A program made the position numbers and the translations under genes. The notes under the pieces were generated by a model. That model was not told the origin of the DNA, did no database searches, and saw only the letters and a list, made by a program, of their open reading frames with translations. A stretch of 64,000 bases of DNA from a virus, in IMG/VR virus record IMGVR_UViG_3300042300_001229, positions 1-64,000 of that record. The stretch is one strand, 5' to 3'. Position 1 is the first letter of the stretch. Every line of letters starts with the position of its first letter. Below are positions 40,201-48,112 of the stretch, piece after piece.

Positions 40201-42651
40201 ATGAAACACATTTTATTTTTATTTTTATTCCCCCTTTTTATTTATTCTCAGTATTGTCCTTATATTGGACCTGACTTAACTTTACCTTGTGGTGTAAACT
40301 CAACAACGTTAACTGCTGATCCATCACAATGTGGTCAAGGAGCCCTTCCTCAAGGAACCTCTAATTACGGAGTTACTAACATACCTTATGTTGTACAAGT
40401 TAATAACGGAACATTGGTACAACTTAGTGATGATTCACAATCTAATACGTTTAATATTGGGTTTACTTTTTGTTTTTACGGTTCTAATTATACACAGTTT
40501 CGTATAGGATCAAATGGATGGATTTCGTTGGGTGCTGGAGTTCAACCAGCCACTTTTGCCACTCAAGCAATACCTTCAGCAAATGCCGCAGTTCCCAAAA
40601 ATTGTATTATGGGTCCGTGGCAAGATTGGAATCCAAGTTTAGGGGGTCAAATTAGATATCAAGTACAAGGAACTGCCCCTTGTCGTAAATTAGTAGTCAG
40701 TTGGATAGGTGTTCCTATGTTTTCTTGTACAAACCTTCAGGGAACTTTTCATATTATTCTTTACGAATCAACTAACGTGATTGAAAATCATATTGCAAAT
40801 AAACCCGCATGTAATCAATGGGCAGGAGGAACCGCAGTTCAGGGTATTCACAACCTTTTAGGAAATGCGGCAGTTCCTGTTGCAGGTAGAAACTCAACAC
40901 AATGGACCACTGTTAACAATGCTTATCGTTGGACGCCAAGTGGAGGTGTAATTCAGCCAACATGGACTTGGTATCAGGTTGGAAACCCTAACCCAATTGG
41001 TACGGGATTGAGTATTACTGTTACTCCTCCAATCGGAGGAGCTTATTATACCTGCCAACCAGTGTTCCCTTCTTGTAATGCTGGTTGGTCCTCTTGTAAC
41101 GCAGGAGTTGGACAAGGTCCTGATACAATTTTAGTAACACCAACACCAAATTTACCACCTCCCACAATTACTCCAACAGATCCTTTGTGTAATAATGGTT
41201 GTAATGGATCAATAGTTGTAACTCCTGTTGGCGGATTAGGTCCTTATATTATCAATTGGTCTAATGGGTCAAACACTCTAACATTAAATAATTTGTGTTC
41301 AGGGACATATAATTTCTCTTTGACCGATGCAAATGGGTGTGTATATAACGGAACTTCAACTTTATTAAACCCACCACCATTACAATTACCAACAGTAACG
41401 TCAACTAACCCAACTTGTTTTGGTTATTGTGACGGATCATCAATTGTTAATCCTATAGATGGACTTGCACCATACACATATCTTTGGAATGATGGTCAAA
41501 CCACTCAAACGGCAACTAATTTATGTTCGGGAAACTATTCTGTGACTGTTACAGACGCAAATAACTGTCCTGTAACTCAAACCACAACGTTAGTTGATCC
41601 TCCACTTGTAACAATTAACCCGATTACAGGATCAGACACAGTTTGTTTTAACTCTACAGGTAATTTATACAACGTCTCAAGTGTTTTTCCTAACCTAAAC
41701 TACGTATGGACTAACACGATGGGAAATATCTCGTCAGGACAAGGGACAAATCAAATAAATTTGGACGTAACTGGTGTGAATGGGGGTCTATATTCCAATA
41801 CTTTATCAGTTATTGGTGTAAATCAAGTTGGATGTCAGTCACAACCTCAAACTTTTTCTATTGTTGTATTGAATATACTACCTGTAATTACACCTATCGG
41901 TCCGTTTTGTGAATATGACAACTGTATTAACTTAATTGCAACCCCACCTAATGGAATTTTCAGTGGATTAAACGTTTGGGGTAATCAATATTGTCCTGAC
42001 AATGGGTTTATTGGGTTAGATTTTGTAAATTATATGTATTCTCAGTCAGGATGTTGGTTTGATACGTCAATTAACGTTCAAGTTTATCCACGACCTAACA
42101 TTTTACCTGTGACAAATGGTGTTGTTGATGAGAATTTAGAGTATCATCAAATATGTGAGGGTGATACTGTATCAGATGTGTTTAGTTTATCATCAGTTAG
42201 TGGTGGATATAACGAATGGTATGTGTTTGGGGATACAATTACTAACAATACGTTAAATATAACGTGGGATATGGACGGTATATTCACTTTTCAGGGAGTA
42301 AGATGGGACAATGGGTGTGTTTCTAACCCCCAATCCTTCACCATAACCTTAGAATTGTGTCCAAATGAGATATTTTACATCCCAAATGCCTTTACACCCG
42401 ATGGTGATGAAAGAAATAACATATTAAAACCAATAATCACCTCAGGAGTGGACATTTTTAACTACTCTTTTGTGGTTTTTAATAGGTGGGGACAGATTGT
42501 ATGGGAATCTTTTAATACCAATGTGGGTTGGGATGGGACATATAACAATATTCCTTGTCAAGATGGGGTTTATACGTGGAAATTAAAATTTAAAAGTCCC
42601 AAAACCGATGAAATCAAAGAATTTTACGGTAGTTTTACGCTTATTAAGTAA
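40201..42651 (+). CDS. 816-residue secreted repeat protein with T9SS type B sorting domain
   Basis: Signal peptide MKHILFLFLFPLFIYSQ. Residues about 20-260 form a galactose-binding/lectin-like region (FNIGFTFCFYGSNYTQFRIG; YWGPW-type features as in adhesins). Then follow two SprB-type Cys repeats (CNNGCNGSIVVTPVGG; CFGYCDGSSIVNPIDG), an Ig/PKD pair similar to the protein at 12517, and a C-terminal CHU_C domain from about 720 (IFYIPNAFTPDGDERNNILK, VFNRWGQIVWE, GWDGTYNNIPCQDGVYTW). By family the last domain sends the protein through the host T9SS to the cell surface. A cell-surface adhesin or mask encoded by a phage; possible roles are superinfection exclusion or altered host adhesion. Confidence 0.92.
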   Translation: MKHILFLFLFPLFIYSQYCPYIGPDLTLPCGVNSTTLTADPSQCGQGALPQGTSNYGVTNIPYVVQVNNGTLVQLSDDSQSNTFNIGFTFCFYGSNYTQFRIGSNGWISLGAGVQPATFATQAIPSANAAVPKNCIMGPWQDWNPSLGGQIRYQVQGTAPCRKLVVSWIGVPMFSCTNLQGTFHIILYESTNVIENHIANKPACNQWAGGTAVQGIHNLLGNAAVPVAGRNSTQWTTVNNAYRWTPSGGVIQPTWTWYQVGNPNPIGTGLSITVTPPIGGAYYTCQPVFPSCNAGWSSCNAGVGQGPDTILVTPTPNLPPPTITPTDPLCNNGCNGSIVVTPVGGLGPYIINWSNGSNTLTLNNLCSGTYNFSLTDANGCVYNGTSTLLNPPPLQLPTVTSTNPTCFGYCDGSSIVNPIDGLAPYTYLWNDGQTTQTATNLCSGNYSVTVTDANNCPVTQTTTLVDPPLVTINPITGSDTVCFNSTGNLYNVSSVFPNLNYVWTNTMGNISSGQGTNQINLDVTGVNGGLYSNTLSVIGVNQVGCQSQPQTFSIVVLNILPVITPIGPFCEYDNCINLIATPPNGIFSGLNVWGNQYCPDNGFIGLDFVNYMYSQSGCWFDTSINVQVYPRPNILPVTNGVVDENLEYHQICEGDTVSDVFSLSSVSGGYNEWYVFGDTITNNTLNITWDMDGIFTFQGVRWDNGCVSNPQSFTITLELCPNEIFYIPNAFTPDGDERNNILKPIITSGVDIFNYSFVVFNRWGQIVWESFNTNVGWDGTYNNIPCQDGVYTWKLKFKSPKTDEIKEFYGSFTLIK

Positions 42652-42655
42652 TAGA

Positions 42656-42663
42656 TATTTATT
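42656..42663 (+). promoter_or_regulatory. late-type motif TATTTATT
   Basis: Three bases before the ATG at 42667. Confidence 0.4.
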
Positions 42664-42666
42664 TAT

Positions 42667-43326
42667 ATGAGTAAAAAGAAAAATCCTGAGTTAAAAGAGG
42701 GTGATCGCATTGTTTTAATCTACATGCCAGGTGAAGATATTGATACAGGAACCAAAGGAAGGGTTAAAAGTATTGGTCAAGCACCATCTTTCGGGGAATC
42801 ACCTAGTTATATGTATAATGTAGAGTGGTTAGATGACGATGGTAAGGTAATTAGCACCCTTTCTTTACTTCCTGAGGCCGATTCTTGGATATTAGATCCC
42901 GAATTTACTCAAAATGACCTAAATGAGGCCAAAAATCGTGTAATAACTGACTTAGATGAGTTAATTAGACGACATGAGTGGTCGAGACTCTTTAAAAAGT
43001 CCGATTTGAAGTATATTTTAGACTATTTGGAGGTAATTAGACAGTTAGGTGTGGTAAATATGTTCCAATCAGGTCAATTTTTAGGTCAAACTAAAGATTA
43101 TTTAACAAAATACTTTGATTTATACCGAATGCAACGTGAATTAGACGATAATGATGAAGAAAAAATAGAAAAAATCTTAGAAATGTCTGAAAACGTAAGA
43201 AATATCATGATTTCAGCCGCAATTACCGATTTAGAGCAAAAAAATGTAGAAATTACAGGTAGATCAGCAACAAATAGGGTAAATAAACTAACAACTGAAC
43301 TTGTAAAACACTTTATGGGTAGATAA
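42667..43326 (+). CDS. unknown protein with KOW/SH3-like N-terminus
   Basis: 219 residues. Residues 9-70 resemble a small beta barrel (EGDRIVLIYMPGEDIDTGTK, YNVEWLDDDGKVISTLSLLP), as in KOW/SH3 domains. The rest is helical (DLKYILDYLEVIRQLGVVNM; EKIEKILEMSENVRNIMISA). No N-terminal peptide. Unknown role; possibly a virion or transcription factor. Confidence 0.75.
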   Translation: MSKKKNPELKEGDRIVLIYMPGEDIDTGTKGRVKSIGQAPSFGESPSYMYNVEWLDDDGKVISTLSLLPEADSWILDPEFTQNDLNEAKNRVITDLDELIRRHEWSRLFKKSDLKYILDYLEVIRQLGVVNMFQSGQFLGQTKDYLTKYFDLYRMQRELDDNDEEKIEKILEMSENVRNIMISAAITDLEQKNVEITGRSATNRVNKLTTELVKHFMGR

Positions 43327-43398
43327 TCGTGTTTTTTTTACCTAAAAACTTGATTATATCACAAAAATTGACGATTTTTTCATAAAAACACACATATT

Positions 43399-43692
43399 AT
43401 GACATTATTATCAATTTCTTTATTAGTTTTTAGTATTATTATCCTTTTTACTACCATTTTATTCATTATTTGGTGGAAAAAATACGGAAAATCACTATTT
43501 TCTACCCTAAAAGACCTAAAAAACATGCAAAATCCGTCAAATTTCGTTCAAAATCTTGGAAATTTGGATAATTTAGAGGATTTTTATCAAAATATTGGTA
43601 ATTTTGGGGGTCAAATGGGTAATTTTAACGAAAATATTACTAAATTTAACCAAAGAATGAGTGAAATTGGTAAAAAAATGGGTCAAAAGTAG
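43399..43692 (+). CDS. single-pass membrane protein with Asn/Gly/Phe repeats
   Basis: 97 residues. N-terminal membrane helix (LLSISLLVFSIIILFTTILF then IIWW), then a soluble tail with repeating (N/Q)-x-(L/F)-G-N-(L/F) units (NFVQNLGNLDNLEDFYQNIG). Topology N-out or N-in unclear. Followed by two hairpin terminators. Confidence 0.75.
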   Translation: MTLLSISLLVFSIIILFTTILFIIWWKKYGKSLFSTLKDLKNMQNPSNFVQNLGNLDNLEDFYQNIGNFGGQMGNFNENITKFNQRMSEIGKKMGQK

Positions 43693-43704
43693 ATAAAAAC
43701 ACCG

Positions 43705-43774
43705 AAAAAAGACCTATTTTAGGTCGTTTTTTGTCTCTATATATACAAAAAAACCCCCTATTTTGGGGGTTTTT
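43705..43774. terminator. tandem terminators, second one bidirectional
   Basis: GACCT-ATTTT-AGGTC with T run, then AAAAACCCCC-TATTTT-GGGGGTTTTT, which can serve the convergent minus-strand genes. Confidence 0.85.
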
Positions 43775-43794
43775 ACGTTAAAATAGGGGTATTT

Positions 43795-44043
43795 TTACTC
43801 GTTTTCAGGATTATCTTCTTTAAAGAAATTGGTTAAAAACTTACCAACAACACCAAATATAATAGACGATACTATCATAGACTTTATTTCTAAGGGTGTA
43901 AATATGTCTTTTAAGTTGTCGAATTGCCATAAACCACCTATCGCAAGAACAGAAGCGATTGCCAATAAAGAATCACCCCATTTTCTCCATTTTTTGGGTG
44001 TTGGTTTCCAATAATCACTAGTCATTTTTTTTAACTTTGTCAT
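43795..44043 (-). CDS. putative holin (two-helix membrane protein)
   Basis: 82 residues: basic N-terminus (MTKLKKMTSDYWKPTPKKWR), two hydrophobic segments (SLLAIASVLAIGGLWQF; MIVSSIIFGVVGKFLTNFF), charged acidic end. Size, topology and position fit a phage holin, but no strong family signature is visible. Overlaps nothing; 1 base after the upstream gene's stop. Confidence 0.6.
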   Translation of the reverse strand: MTKLKKMTSDYWKPTPKKWRKWGDSLLAIASVLAIGGLWQFDNLKDIFTPLEIKSMIVSSIIFGVVGKFLTNFFKEDNPENE

Positions 44044-44044
44044 T

Positions 44045-44572
44045 TTAGATTCCTTTAATAAGGTTTATTGATTGTTTTAGGTATTCTTTAGCTCTTGGGG
44101 ACGGAGTATATTCATCATCCTTAGTTTGAAGGTTTAAAACCCTTTCAATGTCCTTAACTAACTCAGTTCCGTGTTCATTTTCTTTATATAACTCGATGAT
44201 CTTATCCATGGCTTTATTGCATTCACCTGTAGTCTCGTCATAATAGTTTTTATTCCTAAACTTATTCAAATGATTCATCATTTCATATGCCAAATGTGTT
44301 CCACCGTCTTTAATGTCTTTAAACAAACGGATATTATTCAAAATCCCTAAAGTATCAACCATAGAGTTAACCCCTGTAATTCTTTTGGTAATCCCTGGTG
44401 TGTATTTATCAAATTCACCCGCTCTCCCGACTATTTCGTCTAGAGGCATAACATTTTCAGGAATACACTTAGGTTTTTCCTTTTTATTTTTTTTTCCTTC
44501 CATTTCGTTTTCTAAAAGAACTTTTCTAATGACTCTATTTAGGTCACGGTTATTAAATTGATTTCGTTTCAT
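44045..44572 (-). CDS. unknown protein with N-terminal peptide, minus strand
   Basis: 175 residues. Begins MKRNQFNNRDLNRVIRKVLL then ENEMEG, the RVIRKVLxE form. A Lys-rich stretch (GKKNKKEKPKCIPE) is followed by a helical body (NSMVDTLGILNNIRLFKDIK; GTELVKDIERVLNL). Shows that the peptide is not limited to plus-strand genes. Cotranscribed with the putative holin. Confidence 0.85.
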   Translation of the reverse strand: MKRNQFNNRDLNRVIRKVLLENEMEGKKNKKEKPKCIPENVMPLDEIVGRAGEFDKYTPGITKRITGVNSMVDTLGILNNIRLFKDIKDGGTHLAYEMMNHLNKFRNKNYYDETTGECNKAMDKIIELYKENEHGTELVKDIERVLNLQTKDDEYTPSPRAKEYLKQSINLIKGI

Positions 44573-44599
44573 CTTATAATATATTTTAAAAACTTTAAG

Positions 44600-44607
44600 T
44601 ATTTATA
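44600..44607 (+). promoter_or_regulatory. late-type motif TATTTATA in divergent region
   Basis: 19 bases before the ATG at 44627; the same 54-bp gap also serves the divergent gene at 44572. Confidence 0.45.
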
Positions 44608-44626
44608 ATAATAAATATTAGATAAT

Positions 44627-44998
44627 ATGAAAAATATTAATGACATTATAAGGAAAGTATTGATTGAGTCATTTTTAAGACCTAAGTTTATTTTTGAGGA
44701 TTTCTATGGGTCGGTTGAAGATGTTGATTTTTTAAATGAAGCCGAATATCAAGGAAGAAAAGTTCAACTTGGTAAAATAATGCAGGGTGACGTAAAAAAG
44801 TTTAAGGTTTATGTTAAAAATGACAAAGGTAAAGTTGTTAAAGTTAATTTTGGTTTTGGTGGTAAATCAGCAAAAGGGAAAAGAATGGTTATTAAAAAAA
44901 ATAACCCAGAAAGACGACGATCTTTCAGAGCAAGACACAATTGCGATAATCCTGGACCAAGATGGAAACCAAGATATTGGGCTTGTAGAACTTGGTAA
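44627..44998 (+). CDS. peptide-bearing protein with C-terminal RARHNCDNPG module
   Basis: 123 residues. Begins MKNINDIIRKVLIESFLRPK (cut after VLIE). After a variable region comes a basic domain (VQLGKIMQGDVKKFKVYVKN) and a C-terminal module RRSFRARHNCDNPGPRWKPR followed by YWACRTW. I recall very similar RARHNCxxPGPxWKxRYWSC modules at the ends of proteins in marine T4-like phages, but cannot check it here. Probably virion-internal and nucleic-acid or scaffold binding. Confidence 0.9.
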   Translation: MKNINDIIRKVLIESFLRPKFIFEDFYGSVEDVDFLNEAEYQGRKVQLGKIMQGDVKKFKVYVKNDKGKVVKVNFGFGGKSAKGKRMVIKKNNPERRRSFRARHNCDNPGPRWKPRYWACRTW

Positions 44999-45062
44999 TA
45001 AATAACTAAATTAACACAATTTTATTTTGGGTAATTATTTTTTAGCAAAAAAAATAGATTTA

Positions 45063-45650
45063 ATGGAGAGTTATAGATATGACTCATTAGTTCGACAGAT
45101 TATAAAGGATATTGTTCTTATGTATAAAAAAGAATCTGACGGGCATTTTTATTTACCCTACGATGTTGATGAAGAGTCTGACGAATACGACTTTAAAGAC
45201 ATATTTGTTTCTGTTGAATTAATTTTGGAAGAGTCAAATACGGTTGACGATTTTTTATTAAACGCCGATTTTTATCCCGATGATGATACTATTGTTGTAA
45301 AAATAGTATATAATCCAGAATTTAAAACTAAAAATATCTACAACATGGTCGGAGAATTAAACGAACTCATTGCACACGAACTTAGACATAGTCACCAAAA
45401 AAATACCGGTCTATTTGATTTGGATTCTGACATGGATGTTGATGAAGAAAAAGGTTTCGAGTATTATACAAGACCTGAGGAAATTGACGCTCAATATTAC
45501 GGATTCAAAAGAATGTCAAAAATCACAAAAAAACCTTTCGATGAATTAGTTAAAAATTGGTTCAAAAAGTATAAGGATGTTCATCAAATGGATGATTCTG
45601 AAGTTGAAGAAACTGTATCGATGATATTAAATTACAGACCTAAGATTTAA
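45063..45650 (+). CDS. putative zinc metallopeptidase (HELRH)
   Basis: 195 residues from ATG 45063: MESYRYDSLVRQIIKDIVLM. A TTG at 45027 would add 12 residues without a clear leader. The core is GELNELIAHELRHSHQ (HExxH near residue 104) followed by YYTRPEEIDAQ, whose Glu could be the third zinc ligand. It is compact, with no signal peptide. Substrate unknown; the helical N-terminus could be a diverged packaging peptide. Confidence 0.75.
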   Translation: MESYRYDSLVRQIIKDIVLMYKKESDGHFYLPYDVDEESDEYDFKDIFVSVELILEESNTVDDFLLNADFYPDDDTIVVKIVYNPEFKTKNIYNMVGELNELIAHELRHSHQKNTGLFDLDSDMDVDEEKGFEYYTRPEEIDAQYYGFKRMSKITKKPFDELVKNWFKKYKDVHQMDDSEVEETVSMILNYRPKI

Positions 45651-46260
45651 ACCTATCTATAATCTTTTTGACTAGCATATAAACAATATGTGATGTAAAA
45701 ATCCCGCCTAAATAGTGTCCTACACCCATCGCTAATAATTTAATTTGTTTTTCACCTATTGATAAATCTGAAAGATCTTTCAATATTGGAACTAATGGGA
45801 CCAAAAACGTGTAGGCGATCATATTAGAGACTTTTGAAAAAGTTAAATTCAAACTTTCTAAAAAACCGAAAAGAGCATCTCTTAAATCATAGGATTTTGA
45901 AAGTGCTCTATCAAAAAACGTAATTAATTTTTTTTCTTTTATTAGTTCTAACACCTCACGTAATTTTTCCTTATTCGAGGAAAAAAAAGTTAAAATTATA
46001 CCAAAAGATATTAGGGTTATGTCTGTTTCTGTTAGGTTTGGATATCTACCACTCATATATTTTGAAACAGGTCCCACAAATCCCCCTATTACAGAACCCC
46101 AAGTTCCCAAAAAAACAAAATCAATTCCAAATTGTTTTTTTACGTCTTCGATAATTTTTTTTGTAAAGTTTTTCGAATTAGTAAAAATATCCGACATGGC
46201 ATTTTCTTTAGATTCTTGTAGAACTTTAATGTATTGCGATTCTGTTAAAATTATATCCAT
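45640..46260 (-). CDS. multi-helix membrane-type protein with N-terminal peptide
   Basis: 206 residues. Begins MDIILTESQYIKVLQESKEN. Then FGIDFVFLGTWGSVIGGFVG, hydrophobic segments (TLISFGIILTFFS; MIAYTFLVPLVPILKDL; GVGHYLGGIFTSHIVYMLV) and a basic end. A membrane-active protein with the packaging-type peptide, like 38523. Its 3' end overlaps the convergent metallopeptidase gene by 11 bases. Confidence 0.8.
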   Translation of the reverse strand: MDIILTESQYIKVLQESKENAMSDIFTNSKNFTKKIIEDVKKQFGIDFVFLGTWGSVIGGFVGPVSKYMSGRYPNLTETDITLISFGIILTFFSSNKEKLREVLELIKEKKLITFFDRALSKSYDLRDALFGFLESLNLTFSKVSNMIAYTFLVPLVPILKDLSDLSIGEKQIKLLAMGVGHYLGGIFTSHIVYMLVKKIIDRFKS

Positions 46261-46349
46261 ACTATATGTAAATATCTTTATATGGAATAATAATTTATAA
46301 ATTATAAACTTAAATTATATTTCTATTTTAATTTATATCGTAGTTGAGA

Positions 46350-46357
46350 TATTTATA
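46350..46357 (+). promoter_or_regulatory. late-type motif TATTTATA
   Basis: 15 bases before the ATG at 46373. Confidence 0.5.
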
Positions 46358-46372
46358 TAAAAAAATATAGTT

Positions 46373-46987
46373 ATGAATTCATACTTTTTTAAAATGAACA
46401 AACAAGAAAGAGAGAACATCTTGGATCAACATAAACATGTATATGATGGTTATGTAACAAAATACAATCAACAATCAAACCAATATCCTCTTTATGTTCA
46501 GGATTTGGCAAATGATAAAAATGGTATTACGGTAAATAATAAAGGATTGGTTAAGACTTATACTAACGTAGGTATTAATGAAGGTCTTTTAGATATGATT
46601 GCCGATGGGCCTATGGACTTAGAAAACGGAACGATAGATATTGATAGTGTGAGTCAAACAAATTCAATCAATAAAAAAATGTTGGACCAATATTATCCAT
46701 CACCCAACGAGGAAGAAGAAGAATTTGTAACCTATGGTAAAATCTCAGATGAAGAGGACATACCAAACACAAGCTTACAAAACTTAGATAGGTTTGAATA
46801 TGATATTGACGAACTTGAGGACTATTCAGCGAGCAAAGATTATGACAATACAGACGAAGAATATTTAACTTACAGTGAAAGACTACAAGATACACTACAA
46901 AATGTTGATGAAGAAATACTACCTGAATTAGTTCAACAATTGTATGAGTCGAGACACATGTTCGAAAGATTCAAAAAATACAACTAA
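46373..46987 (+). CDS. acidic protein with NKQERENIL-type leader
   Basis: 204 residues. Leader MNSYFFKMNKQERENILDQH...YDGY is the same kind as at 35059 (LSENEKNRILNMHK). The rest is acidic and apparently extended (PSPNEEEEEFVTYGKISDEE; ELEDYSASKDYDNTDEEYL) with a helical end (EILPELVQQLYESRHMFERF). Possibly a disordered core or scaffold-like protein. Confidence 0.8.
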   Translation: MNSYFFKMNKQERENILDQHKHVYDGYVTKYNQQSNQYPLYVQDLANDKNGITVNNKGLVKTYTNVGINEGLLDMIADGPMDLENGTIDIDSVSQTNSINKKMLDQYYPSPNEEEEEFVTYGKISDEEDIPNTSLQNLDRFEYDIDELEDYSASKDYDNTDEEYLTYSERLQDTLQNVDEEILPELVQQLYESRHMFERFKKYN

Positions 46988-46988
46988 A

Positions 46989-47288
46989 ATGGAAATTCAA
47001 GAATTGATTTTTTTTTATCTACACGAAAACACAAACACCATAGAAGTTCAATTTAGATTAAATGTCGATTCTGAGGATGAAATTAGAATTGATAATATCA
47101 ATTTAAATGAGGCTTCTGATTTTGGTTATGATTTGATATTAGAGGAAATTGAATCATATGACGATGATGACGAAGAAAATTTATATTGGTTTGATTCCCC
47201 ATCAATTGACGAAGACAATCTAATTAGTTTTCTAAATGAATATTATATAGTGAGCCCCGAAAAACTACCAAAACCCGAGTTAATCTAA
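46989..47288 (+). CDS. small acidic protein
   Basis: 99 residues from ATG 46989 (MEIQELIFFYLHENTNTIEV), one base after the previous stop; an earlier ATG at 46944 lies inside the upstream gene. Acidic (DDDDEENLYWFDSPSIDEDN). Converges with the lipoprotein gene, overlapping by 4 bases. Confidence 0.7.
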   Translation: MEIQELIFFYLHENTNTIEVQFRLNVDSEDEIRIDNINLNEASDFGYDLILEEIESYDDDDEENLYWFDSPSIDEDNLISFLNEYYIVSPEKLPKPELI

Positions 47289-47785
47289 GGACCAACTCGA
47301 GTTAAAAACATGGTTGTGGTTTCACCACTGCTGTTTGAACCATAATCATAGCTTCCTGATGTTCTAATAACAAGACTTTCAGGACCATCATCAATTATTT
47401 TCCAAACTCTACGAGTTCCATCGTAATCAAAAACAATATATCCCAAATCATATACGTTTCTTTGACCATGAACGTAATATGTGAATTTTTTAGTCCAAGT
47501 TGTCCCACCACTGGGTAAATCAATAGGATAGAAATAAATTACAGAATAGTCCAAAGCAAGTCTTGTAAACCCAACCTCAATAGAATCCAAAGGTTTTGTT
47601 TCACTTTCATTTACGTAAAGCGTTCCGGGGTAAAAAACTTGGTTCAACCCTGAATAGTCTCGGTTTTCATAAGTAATTTTATCTATACGATATTCTCCAC
47701 TTAAACTAAGAAGTGGTGGTTGTGCATACTTTACACAAGAGCTTATAACAAGAGATAAAATAAGAATTGATAAAATGTTTTTCAT
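47285..47785 (-). CDS. predicted lipoprotein
   Basis: 166 residues. Lipoprotein signal MKNILSILILSLVISSCVKY with Cys at residue 17, then a beta-rich domain (LSLSGEYRIDKITYENRDYS; GQRNVYDLGYIVFDYDGTRR; SLVIRTSGSYDYGSN), similar in style to lipocalin-like Bacteroidota lipoproteins. Outer-membrane anchored if processed. Possible superinfection-exclusion lipoprotein (as in T5 Llp), inferred from type and context only. Confidence 0.8.
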   Translation of the reverse strand: MKNILSILILSLVISSCVKYAQPPLLSLSGEYRIDKITYENRDYSGLNQVFYPGTLYVNESETKPLDSIEVGFTRLALDYSVIYFYPIDLPSGGTTWTKKFTYYVHGQRNVYDLGYIVFDYDGTRRVWKIIDDGPESLVIRTSGSYDYGSNSSGETTTMFLTRVGP

Positions 47786-47801
47786 ATGGTTTTAATTTCT
47801 A

Positions 47802-47809
47802 CAAATATA
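47802..47809 (-). promoter_or_regulatory. TATATTTG promoter for the lipoprotein
   Basis: 16 bases before the start at 47785; a TATTTATA overlaps it. Confidence 0.6.
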
Positions 47810-47834
47810 AATATATTTTTTTAATTACAAGGAC

Positions 47835-47842
47835 TATTTATT
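47835..47842 (+). promoter_or_regulatory. late-type motif TATTTATT
   Basis: Six bases before the ATG at 47849. Confidence 0.45.
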
Positions 47843-47848
47843 AAAAAA

Positions 47849-48082
47849 ATGGAATTAGACGAAATAATTTATTTACTGAAAAGATATACAACAACCGAAT
47901 CGAAAGATGAGATTGGAGAACAAGATGCTGGAGGATCGGGAGGTGGTGGCGGAGCTGCTTATCCTACGGTTACAAAATGGGAAACAGGACTAACGAGAAG
48001 TGTTGCAAATCAAATAGATTATAAGGCTAAGTGGAAAGATTTGAACAAACTGACTAGAGGGAAGGCAAATACTTTATTATAA
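47849..48082 (+). CDS. small Gly-rich linker protein
   Basis: 77 residues: MELDEIIYLLKRYTTTESKD with an IGEQ end, a Gly stretch (DAGGSGGGGGAAYPTVTKWE), and a basic C-terminus (TGLTRSVANQIDYKAKWKDL). Leader-linker-basic layout like 34651. Likely virion protein. Confidence 0.75.
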   Translation: MELDEIIYLLKRYTTTESKDEIGEQDAGGSGGGGGAAYPTVTKWETGLTRSVANQIDYKAKWKDLNKLTRGKANTLL

Positions 48083-48096
48083 ACATTTTTTAATGA

Positions 48097-48104
48097 TATT
48101 TATA
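48097..48104 (+). promoter_or_regulatory. late-type motif TATTTATA
   Basis: Eight bases before the ATG at 48113. Confidence 0.5.
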
Positions 48105-48112
48105 AAAAAACT

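Noticed and set aside
40894-41115. Minus-strand ORF inside the 816-residue gene
   Set aside because: Fully embedded, no promoter, low-complexity Ser/Thr translation.
43829-44561. Plus-strand ORFs opposite the putative holin and tagged protein
   Set aside because: Antisense shadows; the minus-strand genes have better codon composition and the tag.
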